NCBI RefSeq assembly: GCF_905475465.1
Contig: NC_062241.1
Span: forward strand, 13,206,001 to 13,270,000
Length of the DNA: 64,000 nt
Direction of reading: 5' to 3'
Source of the DNA: Pieris napi
Taxonomy: Eukaryota; Arthropoda; Insecta; Lepidoptera; Pieridae
Shown here: positions 21,301 through 33,300 of the stretch, in pieces
Layout of the letters: each line of letters begins with the position of its first letter
How positions within the stretch are numbered: position 1 is the stretch's first letter
Notes under the pieces: model-generated
The model's input: only the letters and a program-made list of their open reading frames with translations
Database searches by the model: none
What the model was told of the DNA's origin: nothing
Translations under genes and position numbers: made by a program

Positions 21301-24300
21301 ATATCTATTGTGATCTCTTAATATTCACAATAAAGTTTATATAACTATATCTATTGTGATATTTTTATTTTCAAAATAAAGTTTACATAACTAAATGCAT
21401 TGTGATATTAGATTTAGTTATGTAAACTACCCATATTCACAATAAAGTTTATATAACTATATCTATTGTGATCTCTTAATATTCACAATATAGTTTACAT
21501 AACTAAATCCTTTGAGATATCTTTATATTCACAATAAAGTCCTACATAACTGAAACTACTGTGATCTTTTAAGATCACAATAAAGTTTTACCAAACTAAG
21601 TCCATTATGATCTCTTTATATTCACAATAGTGAATTTATCATGTGAAATTGATATTCGTATATGTTTTAATTGTACTTTATAATTTATATATTTTTTGTA
21701 AAACTTATGTTTACATTAATTGTCACACATTTAAGATGTAAGATTTTGTAAAATAATTAGTAGATTTAGTACTGTGTGTGATGTCGTAAGCTTATTAACT
21801 AAATAAATAAATAAATATTCTAGTCTATGTCAATTATACGAATAAATAGTGCGTAAGTACAAGGTACACATGTCAAAAGTGAAACTTCTTTGTAGATTAA
21901 TTATTGAGTAATTAAGCTGACCAAATCCCATAATTTAATTTTCCCAGTCTTTCTATATTATTAAATGATACCAAGGCTAATTAAAAACCAGAGCTAAAAT
22001 TAGTTAAATTAGTTCAATAATATAAGAAATTACTATCATAATTGCTAACTAATGTCCACATTTTGTAAAATAGCCAACTGGGTCTTAGCAAAAGGTCCAA
22101 ACCAACAAAAAAAAAAAATGGTAATTTTTTCCCATAATAAAATAATAATGATATTGATATGTATTAAAAACACCATCGGTGTTCAAGTCTCAATCGCTCT
22201 CTCCCTCTTTTCTTTGACAAAAACGCTGCAGATTTTCGTGCAGACTTCAGAAAAAATACTTATCGAAAGCATAACAAATACTTGAACTATTACTACTACA
22301 ACCCTACTTCTTTAGAGTATTATTTTTCATCAACATATTTCAACGCACTCAAAACTTACTTATTATATTAAGCCATCACTTTTATTAGGATACTATCACT
22401 TCTGGAGATGAATTAAATGTGAAATTACTTTATCAAATAATTTGACATTACTTTGTCAAATACAACCTCATTGGTAACCGATCAAGATGATACAATAATT
22501 TTCTTACATTATTAAATTTCATTACAACATTTAATCAATTCTGTTTTAAGATATTTTATCATCAGACATAATGAAAGTATTTCATATCCATTATTAAGAC
22601 CAATAACAAAAATAAAATAAAAAAAAAACTAACCAAGTATTGATTGGTTTGTAGGGAATACATAATATGTTAAAAGGTCATATGTAATTTTGAATTTCTA
22701 AGCACATAGCCACAGTACACAAAAAGAACAACAGCCTTAGCAAGCAAGTTAAATTGTCGACATGACGTGACATCGAAGTTTCAGATTTGTTAATGAAATT
22801 GAGACTTATGTCTGTTTGATGCTGTATCAAAAAGCAACCCTTTGTAATATACCCAAAGTGAATTACCGCAAAAGAAATGTCATGAAAGACTAGGCTCTGC
22901 AGTATGTTAACATTCAGCAGAGTCTTACTCATTTGAAGTAAATCTTTATCAGCAATGCCAACTTTGAATGCTCCCATTTAACATGGTGCATGTAAAATTG
23001 ACTACGGGAGGATTACTAATTCCTCCTTAAAACCTAAACTTGCGAATGCTTGCTTCTTATATATTTTAAATCTCTAAGCAGCAAAAAAGAATATAATAAT
23101 ATTAATACCTCATAATATACAGTCTTACTGTGTCGTTGTCCTATAGAGTCATCTTACCAGGTCATCTTTTTCATCTTTGCTACCCTTGCTCTCACTTAAA
23201 ACCAGAAATACCATCAGCTTTCTAATAGTACCCTGATGCGAGGCCCTGTGTAATACAACACCCATGACTGAAATATTATCCAATTGATTATTATCGATTC
23301 GCGGTAGAGGGCTCGTTTGTTGTTCTCATGTTAAGATCTAGAAAAATCAAAGCAAAATAAATTCTATTTTAACGGGCAAAATGCACAGCCTAGGACAGTG
23401 CACAAATTACCAGTCCTTCAGTTCTGGTTTTTTATTTTTCCGTTCCCAGTTTGATACTCTGTAAGGCCGTATTACGGGTAATATAATTGTCGCTTAGCTT
23501 TATCTTAATTCCTGTACAAGTTTTAAAACCAATCCCTAAAAATTATTTGAAGAATCCCTCAACAAATAAGTATCTATAGTTTCATTCCATTTCCTTATTA
23601 ACGTTAATCATTAATATATTAACAAATTAACGACTATTCAACAGTAATAGCGCTTTTACTGTTATCATTCTTATTAAATTCATTTCACCATGTCAAAGCG
23701 CCAAATGGCACCAATGTCGGCTGCCATTATCACAATATCGCATTAAGCAATCAACATCAAATTCATAACTATTAATACCTGCGGTATAAACGAAAGGTAG
23801 AGGTAAGAAAAAAATAGACCGAAGCATTTTATTACTACTTCAATACCTATGAAACTGAAAAACAATCAATGTTAAACTCATCATTTGACACTCAAAACAT
23901 TTTCGTTTCCTCTTGAGATTCTAGACATCAAATTTGTTCTGAATCTTTCTTTGAAGTAACGCTACATTTGTCCAATCGATTTTAAGAAATATCTTCTATG
24001 TTTGGACTAACGATCTACTAATTGTCTCGCCACGGACTTAAATTTGTAGCCTTTTCGTGAGATATACGTAAACTATCATTTAGACCGTACACCGATATTA
24101 TTTTGCGTCACCTTACTTTGTAGTGGCAACGCCTGCGTAGCCACTCGATCTGCTGCAGCTTCGTGGTAAGTTCAACTTACGACTGCCCTATAGCCTGCAC
24201 CTACTGCATTGGAAAGCAAGCTGCTTTAGTCTCACCAATGAAACAACCATAAGGTTCGACTTCTATATGCCTCGTCCCTAAAACGACTTCGTAACTCAGG

Positions 24301-27300
24301 ACTAAAACCCTGGATTCTTATTGGGTCTAGTCATACTGGAAACAATCGTTACACAAAAGAAAAACATTGTACATTATTACTCCAGCCATCTTAATCTATA
24401 AGGATTGGCGTCGATTCTAAGTAACAAAGACACTCTATAAAATCAATAATTTTTTTTTTATTAATACATATATTTAAGATAGTTTAGAATATTATTCAAC
24501 GTAGTAATAAAAAAAAAAATATTGTTTGTATTGATTATATATATAAAACATTTAAGCTTTAATTACCAATAAAATATACTTCAAACAATACGTTTCAATT
24601 GAATTTTCGTATAACAAAGTCATAATATGATATTAAACTAACCTTCTACGATAAATGGCGAAAATTATTGTAAAATTTATTACTTTTGTAAATACCTTAA
24701 TATTAAACTAACTGAACTTCTAAAAATGAATAATTATTTTAAAGTATAAATTATATATGTAAAAACCTTATTATAATAACAGTCACTAAATAATTTCTAA
24801 AAATGGTATAAAATATATATAAAAAAAAAATTGAAATAATTAGTTCTGTAAAAATATTATAATATTAAACAGACTTGAAACTTCTAAAAATAATAAATTA
24901 ATTAAATGTAACTTATTATAATATTCAACTTGCCAAATAATTTCAAAAATGGTAAAACATTTATAATAAAGTAGTCTGTAAAAATAAAACTTTATTAAAA
25001 TATTCAACTCACCAAAGAACCTCTAAAAAAAATGGTAAAATTATTATTATAAAAAATAAATTAGTTCTGTAAGAAACTTATTATAGTATTAAATCAGCTT
25101 GGAACATCTAAAAATAATAAATTAATTAAATGTATCTTATTTTAATATTCAAGTTGCCTAATAATTAAAAAAAAAATGGTAAAACATTTATAATAAAGTA
25201 GTCTGTAAAAATAAAACTTTATTAAAATATTCAACTCACCAAATAACCTCTAAAAAAAAAAAAATTGTTAAAATATGAGACAAAATTAAACTAATTACTT
25301 GTGTAATCTGTCGTAAATCTTAATATATAAATTACGTGTCACGTTGTTTGTCCACTATCGACTCCTGACTACCGAACCGATATCAAATATTTTGCACACC
25401 GTGTGCAGTTTAATCTAACTTAAAAGATAGGATAGCTTACATTTCAATTTATATTATTTTATTGCAAAATATTTGTTTATTATTGAACAGTCACAATTCT
25501 AACAGATGGCGCTGTGTTGAAAGTACCAACGTTTCACATAAGCTACAATTCAACGGCATAACAACCAATAAAGCATGGTGGTCCCCATGACTAGTGTTCT
25601 CCTACCGTCTCCCTTGAATAGTTTACTACTATGTAATATAAGAAAAGCCGGTCTGCTAGTATCTTATAATAATGATTCAATTTATTTCAACTAAACCGAC
25701 GGTAAGTATTATAAAAATATGTAATGTAACAGCTTTAAAATAAATAACGTTATATGTTTTACAGGACAGGTTCGGTGGCCGTCGATGCATAACTCATAGC
25801 AAAATCCCGAGTACATACCTCGCCATAATGTCTCCCTACCAGAACGTTTCTTAAACACGCACTAAACACTCACTATAAAATTCTAATTAGTGGACGTAAC
25901 TACATATTATCAATTATAATTATCAAAAACGATATATACATCTAACGTAACTCGAGTAAATCTCAACAAAGACTAATAAAAACATATGAGGATCGGCCGA
26001 GTAAAAATATTTGGGATCACCCTCATCAAATATTATAAAATTATGTATTTCGAACACTCGTATAGGATTCATTTTCTTCCATTTATGTTAGGTAGGTATG
26101 AAGGACTTCAGCTGGGAAGTTTTGATTTTCATCGATATAAGACGACAAGACAGGGCCGACGGGTTATAGTTGGTAAAAAATTTAGATAACCTAAAACAGC
26201 ACAGTCCCACACTTCCTACGCAATAGCACAGTCTTCCGTTAGTAAAAATACAAAACTTCATAATCGTAAGCTAGGTTTCATAACAAATGTAACTAATTTA
26301 CCTTCAAAGGTGTAATAAAAATAATAAAAAAAAGAGTACCTACATCTTTAGGTTACAAAATGTAGAAAGGAAAAAAAAATCGCATACCTCGTGGGCGTTA
26401 ATCCTTTACACCAAGGATATGATATACCATATCAGTTTACCTCGATGGCATCCCGCTCTTCTGATTTGTTAGGGCTAGTTGATCTGGTTCTTAGGGTAGG
26501 AAATTAAACACTCCAATGATGACTTGATTTACTATATTTCACACACTGACCCTACGTAAAATGTATAAACACCAACTTGAACAAAGGAATTGCCTGTGCG
26601 CATGTGCTACAAGCTGTTTTATCCTTTAGTCCCCACTCTGACTCGACCTTCCCACTTCGGGCAGTTATTCGAGTCAATTCGTAACAATTCGTAAATAACC
26701 GAACGAGTCAAATGAGTAATTATTGCACATGCGCACTTGTAGCAAAAGAATATGTTTCATAAATTATTTAGAATATTATTAAATAAATAATAAAAGCTAA
26801 CACATTAATTATTTTAACATCCTCTTTACCAAAATAAGATACAATCAACTTTATTATATAAACTCAAGTCGGTGTTTCATAACTAAAATTAATGAACTAG
26901 TTACATATGAGGCAAAAATCATCACATCTATCACATTGGTCTCCAAATAGTGGTTCAATTTCCCTCATTTGTAAGTTTTTAAGAGTAGATAAGTAGACGG
27001 ATCCAGAATTTCTTATAATATTTTTATTTTTATTCTGATGGTTGCGCCATTCGGCGATCACCAAATTTGAAATTAATATTATAAAATAAAAAAAATGACG
27101 ACGCAGAGGTCTCGCACAAGACTGATTCAAAAGAAGATCTGGAAACGGAACATTAATAGGAACGGCGTGTCAGCGTGCGTAACAATCTTAAAAGTCAAGT
27201 CAAAATTATTGGATTTTATTAACCACAAACAATGATAACTGGTGCTACTACTAAAATATGTACTCTTATGTTTTGAAATTATTTTGACAGTAGTATTAGT

Positions 27301-30300
27301 TGGAATTATATCGAGTACTACTTATTCGATAGCAAATATGTACTTACCAATTAACTTGTCCAAGTATTATTGTGTTATTACACTATCTTATCAACCAAAG
27401 AACGGTCGCCTGTCACAACTCTGCCTGAGATCGTTGCACTCTCATGGTGTGCTATTGCCATAGATGAATTAGTGATGTTACAGTTATGACTCTTTTGGAG
27501 AGTGTAAAGTGAGAATTTGCGATATTTTTGTGACCACTTGTACGACGGTTGGAATGATTGACTGACGGGATTACTTTCAATGCACAACAATTTCGTTTGT
27601 ATCTGAACTGTTAAAGTTGTATTCAACATTATCAATGACGAGTTGTTATAAAAGTTTTTGAACTTAAGTGCACTCTTTTTTTGGTTGAAAGCTTACCTTA
27701 ATGCAAACATATTTGTAAATGATGCTAAGGGATGAAAAGCGAATTCCGCGAGCCGAGCACGCCGCGCCGGCCTCATACGTCATTGTACCTCATCACTATT
27801 GTTGAGGCTATTTTGGTCGTAACGACTCTATTGTCAGACTACTTTGACCGATTACTCGGACTGGGCTTCCCTAGGACTGTTCGTATAGAGTAGCTTTATT
27901 TTGTTTAAAGTAGAATGGTCAACCGCATACGGAGCTCTGCATTTGGAATTGAACAATGGAAGCAATATTCATAAATAAATATAACGAGAAATCTTTGTCT
28001 CGGTTACGGCGACTCTACAAAATACAAATAAACGCGTGATGAGTTCGTATAGCTTACCGTCTCCAAATAACGATTCGTAAACAAGTTTTTATAAATGTAG
28101 TTGCTTTAAAATCGAAACGCACTGTTTATTCCGTTGGAACTTCGCGATATTTAGGTAGTCTGATCTAACAGATGGTGCATCCGTTGACGCGAGGAAGAAT
28201 AGTCCTTATATCCTGTGCGCGCGCAAACTCGCGGGGTCACGTGAAGTGGGGTGTATTTTAGCGAAACCTCGGAGGCTGCGCGGCGTCAGTGGAGGTTCGG
28301 CATCCGACCATGTTCCAGTGCATAGTGCAGCCGCGTCCCGACTGGGGTCCGCCCGACGTCGCTAATGCATTTCCCGGTACGCCGTAAACCATGTGTTTAA
28401 ATGTGATGCGATTTCGAATGAAACTGGTTTACATTTTATTCAAATCGTTTACGTTTCCGCTTACTGATTTCTCTTGCATATAGAATTGAGGAGGTGGACT
28501 TGTGTTGGAGCCCGCCCGGCTTTGTTCACCGATGTTCAATCGCTACAAAATGTACCGACGTGAATTTGGTAGACACACAATTTAACAAAAACAAAAATTA
28601 AATCATGCTTTTCGGTTAATTCGTTTTATTCAAAGCAGTCATTTGTCGTTCCCGCCTTTAATGAAAACCCAAAAAATATGACCTTTTAAAAGTAATAATT
28701 AATAAAATGTAATAAAGCTGCTAGTACCTAACGACAATCAAGAATCTTAGTCTAAAATTATAATCTACAATTTGGTGCATACTTTAGGCAAATGAACGTG
28801 TTATAATCTGTAAATAAAATAAATAAAAATAAATAAATAAATCCTTTATTTGCCATGATAGTGGTACAAAATAAAATAAAAAATCGAACAACAAGCACAT
28901 ATAAATATAATATATAACATACAAATGTCATAATAAGAAGTCATTTATGAGTAATTGTTAAACTTATGTTCTAAATATTCGTTCACGCTATAAAAGCACC
29001 TTGACTTTAAAAATCTAATCACCTTCCCCTTGTAAACATTACATTACATTAAAGTAGGAGCAGCACAACTAAAACCTGAGTAGCTTAATTTTTATCAAAA
29101 AAAAAAACACTTGTTACATATTTATTTGCTTCCTTTCTAATGCTGTGTTTTATGTCTTTTAGTATAGTATTGCCTCTGCGATTATCAGCGTCTCTCAAAA
29201 GCTACCAATGAAATAAATCATATATATAATCACAACATATATATATATAGATATATAGGTCAATATATAGGTCGAGACTAAAAATAAACAAAGGTCAACC
29301 TTATTTACGTAGCCGTGGGCAAGAAGGGGCTTCGAGGACCGTGAAAGGTTCGCCTCGATGAACGTCGCCCCTCTTTACCTGTCGTAATTTCAACAATGAT
29401 AAAATTCTAATAAATGAAATGGTCGCAGATATTAGGACTCAGCTAGCGGAGCAAGCGAAAGCGGTGGAGGGGCGCGCCGACGCGGCGGCCGGCGTCGCGG
29501 CCGAGCTGGGCGACTACTGCCGCCGGCGCGCAGATCTCGAACACGAATACGCGCGCGCGCTCGACAAGCTAGCGCGCGCCGCGGCCCAGCGCCATCGCGA
29601 CCAGCGCCACAAGCGAGAGCAGTGGCCGCTGGCCGGAGCCTACGCTTGCTGGCAGGCCGCCCTCGACGCCACGCGCGCCCTGGCTCGCGATCACGCCGCG
29701 CTGGCGGACCTCTACGGCGGTCCGCTGGCCGCGCGCCTGCATCGCGCCGCGGACGACGTGCTTCGTCTGCACCGCAAGTGCCGCGACCTCGTCGCCGAGC
29801 GCCAGGAGGATATCGCCGCCGCTCTCGCCGAGGCGGCGGCCGCCGGCAAGGCGCACGCCGCCGCAGCGCACGACTGGCGGGCAGCGGCGCTCAAGCTGCG
29901 TCACGCGCACGCGGCGCGCCAGGCGCTCGCCGCCGCCGACCCGCCGAGGAACAAAAAGATCAAGGCGCTCGAGAAGGAACTCGAAAAGGTGACCGAACGT
30001 CTTCTCTCCTCCCGTAGTAATAAAACAATCGAGACTAAAATAATATCGACGCGGTCCTCTGCAGCGTCGCAGCCGACACGCCGAGGCGCGGGCGAAGGCT
30101 CTGCGGGCCCGGGCCGAGTACGTGTTGAGCCTCGAGGCGGCCAACGCAACGCTGCAGCGCTATTACCTCGACGACATCGCCGACATAATGCTGTGCAGCG
30201 AGACCGGCTACGAGGAGGTGGTCGGGCGCGCCGTGCGATGCGCCGCCGCCGCCGAACGCGCGCGCGCCGCCGCTCTGTCCGGGGCGGCGCAGGCGCTGCT

Positions 30301-33300
30301 CGCCACCGCCGAGTCGCTGGACGCCGTCGGCGACCGGCAGCGCGTGGTCGCCGCGCATCCGGCCGCCTTCGCGCCGCCGCGGCCCTTGCCCTACGCGGGC
30401 GAGTCCCCCTCGCGGCAGGACGCCGCGATGAAGGAGCTGCTCGACGGCGCCGCGCCCGACGAGGACGAGGCGGCCGAGGCCCTGCGCCGCGAGCTCGCCG
30501 CGCGCCTCACGCAGCTCGAGGCGGCGGCGCGCGCGCTGCGAGCCGAGTGTCGCGAGCACGCCAAGACGCTCGACGCCGCCGAGGCGGAGCTCGTCCGCCA
30601 GATGGAGGGGCCCGACGCCTGCTGGGACGTGTCCGGGCTCTTCGGCGCCGCCGCCGCTCCCGCCGCGAGGCCGGCGCCGGCCGACGACGACGAGGACGAC
30701 GCGCCCAGGAAGGAACAGGAGGACTACTACTTGGCCGTCAGTATCTCTCTTTTAGTAATAGCTGCGCACGACGGAGACCCAGACTCACGAGAGCGTTAAA
30801 ATGGCCGTTCAAAGAAGTTCCGGTCGTACGTGTCGTGCGCGGGCAGGCTGGCTCGCCTCGAGAGCAAGGCGGCGGCGGTGCGCGAGCGCCTGCTGGGCGG
30901 CGCCTCGGGCGGCGGCCGGTCTCCGGTGGCGGGCGTGAGGCGCGGCGGGCGGCGCGGCCAGTTCGCGGCGCCGCTGGACGACGCGCTGCCGACGCCGCTC
31001 GTTTCCTGCGTGCGAGTCATCGCCGGGTACGGTCTGCGGCAGCAGGGCGTCTTCCGCGTGTCCGGCTCGCAGGTGGAGATGCAGGCGCTGCGGGCCGCCT
31101 TCGAGCGCGGCGAGGACCCGCTGGCGGACGTGCGCGACGCGTCCGACATGAATTCGGTCTGCGGTCTGCTCAAGCTGTACCTGCGCGAGCTGCGGCCGCC
31201 GCTCGTGCCGCCGCAGATGCGGGAGCGCCTCGTGCGCGCCGCCGCCGTCCCCGACGACGCGGCGTTCGCGGCGAGGCTCCGCGAGGAGCTGGCGGCGCTG
31301 CCGCGCCCGGCGCTGCTCGTGCTGCGCTACCTGTTCGCTTTTCTCGCGCATCTGGCGGAACACAGCGACCGGAACATGATGGACGCGTGGAACCTCGCCA
31401 TCTGCCTCGGACCGACGCTGCTGCCCGCCTGGGGCGAGGGCGGCGAGCAGGTGACGGCCCAGAACCTCGTCAACGAGCTCGTGAAGCGCACCATCCTGCT
31501 GCACCGCGACGTGTTCCCGCAGGACATCGCCCCGCACGCGCTCTACGTGCCTCCCGAGCCGCCGCGCTCCTCGCCCGGGTGAGTCCCGCCCTTCGCCCTC
31601 CGACCGCCGGACGGCTCGGCCGGGTCTCTGACGCCACCCTCGTCTGTCGCAGGGAGGCCGACGAGGCGGACGGCGCGGGCGCCGAAGCGGCCGAGACCGA
31701 GCCGAGCGACGTCGACGACCTGGACGACGACGACGAAGACGAGGAGCCTCTGGAAGACGACGCGGGGTGCGTACCGGCTTCCTCTTGCTCTCGTACTTCT
31801 CCAATTTGTTGGATGGAAATACTCTGTCACAGAGTTCGAAGTATTTCATTTAGTTCATTGGCATATTTTTTCTTCTATCTTGTTTTTGTGTATGTTGTCG
31901 GGTATTTACTACCATTATGAGTTTTGTTTTTGTGTTGTGTTGTTTCCACTTTTCTTTGGTTCGGTGCATTTTATGACAGCTCTTACTGATCGATGATTGG
32001 TGTTAAAGCTGAATTGCAATTTCAATTTTGTGTCATCCGTCAGGTCCACTCCTCGTGGGGAGGTGTGCGCAAATTTCTCCTTTCTTCTTCTAGTTGGGGC
32101 TACAGTTTTTTTCTCTTGTCCGAGACAGCTTTACTAAAATCTTCCATAACAAAAACAATCTTGGGCAGTTTCTCGTTATTTTGCAGAATTTAATTTCTTT
32201 TTAATGAATTCAACATTCTAATCACCTATAATTTGCGCGCTTTTACTCTTTGCCTTACCAATTCTAAACGATTTATTGATTTCTTGCTTACCGATGTCAA
32301 TTTCGGAGTATTTGTAACCATATCTATAAGGTTACTTTTTCTGGAGGCTCGTCAAAGCCGTGAAATATCAGATTGTTTACTTTCTTGCCTATTTCCAAGT
32401 GTTCAATTTTGTACTTCATTTTTATGAGAGAGCACTTTTTAATATTTTTTTAACTGAAATTACGTAAGCCGTACCGCATCGTGTGCGGTCCGCGTGTTGC
32501 CTGAATCTGCCACGACGCCGCGCCAAGAGTCAAAGTCAAAAATCATTTATTTCATTTATCAGGTAACACAATGTACACTTATGAACGTCAAAAAAGTAAT
32601 ATGTACATTAAATGCTTCTAATGTTACATTTACTGCCTCTCTGCCACTCTTTTTAATCGCCAAGTTTTTCGTTTTACACAACGTTTGTAAGGAGCTGAAA
32701 CCATTACACCATGTTCCACGTGTCATCTTAAGTAATAAATAATAATAAAATAAATCAAAAACCACGATTTATCCTCTATCAGCAGGAGGCGTGGTGAAAT
32801 AGAAGCACGCACTTACATTCTCGTGGGAACAGCACGCAAATACATAGTCGAGGGGTATAATCCACTATAATTATTATTATTATCTTCTTGTAAATTTCGA
32901 AATTTAAATTTGAAACGTAAATAATGATGCCAGGATGCTTCAAGTGACGTGCAAACACTAATACAATATATCATCCCCGTTAAGCGAAAACTCATTAAGT
33001 CAAGATTAAGACTTTTTTTCTTTCTTTTCACTTTCCAACCTGAAAATGACCTAGTTCCAAGTAAGTAAATGTATTTGGTCCCACCGGAACACGAGAAGAA
33101 ATGAGAATTATCAAAATAGCCTTTTCATATTCAAATCTTATAATTCTTAACTAAAGAAAAGAAAAGGAAAAGGAAGGAAATTAGTTTTATAATAAAATGT
33201 TTAATCTCTAAATATGAGGATAGATTAAATTCGTATAACTTGGAATCTCTGAGCGTTCGTAGAGCAAAAATCTACTTGTCGTACCTTTTTAAAGTAATTA

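Larger units (their letters stand above)
19101..26802. mobile_element. Non-coding LTR-flanked element of 7.7 kb (LARD-like), in a srGAP intron
   Basis: Two direct repeats of 336 bp (19101-19436 and 26467-26802) appear identical by eye. Each begins TGTTAG and ends CTAACA, as LTRs do. The 4-bp word CATT precedes the left copy and follows the right copy, while the inner flanks differ (GTCG and ATTT). That is the pattern of one insertion with a 4-bp target duplication rather than two solo insertions. The 7.0 kb interior has no gag, protease, RT or integrase. It holds a hairpin satellite, AT-rich repeats and a Helitron-like piece. I could not identify a primer-binding site or polypurine tract, so LARD (large retrotransposon derivative) is an inference. 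Identical LTRs suggest recent insertion. Confidence 0.65.

Noticed and set aside
19797..21632. Regularly spaced palindromic repeats resembling a CRISPR array
   Set aside because: Eukaryotic AT-rich satellite: the spacers are themselves repeats, no cas genes, and higher-order duplication is evident.
22678..22977. 99-codon minus-strand frame inside the LARD-like element
   Set aside because: No similarity I recognise to retroelement or host proteins and no supporting context; probably chance.
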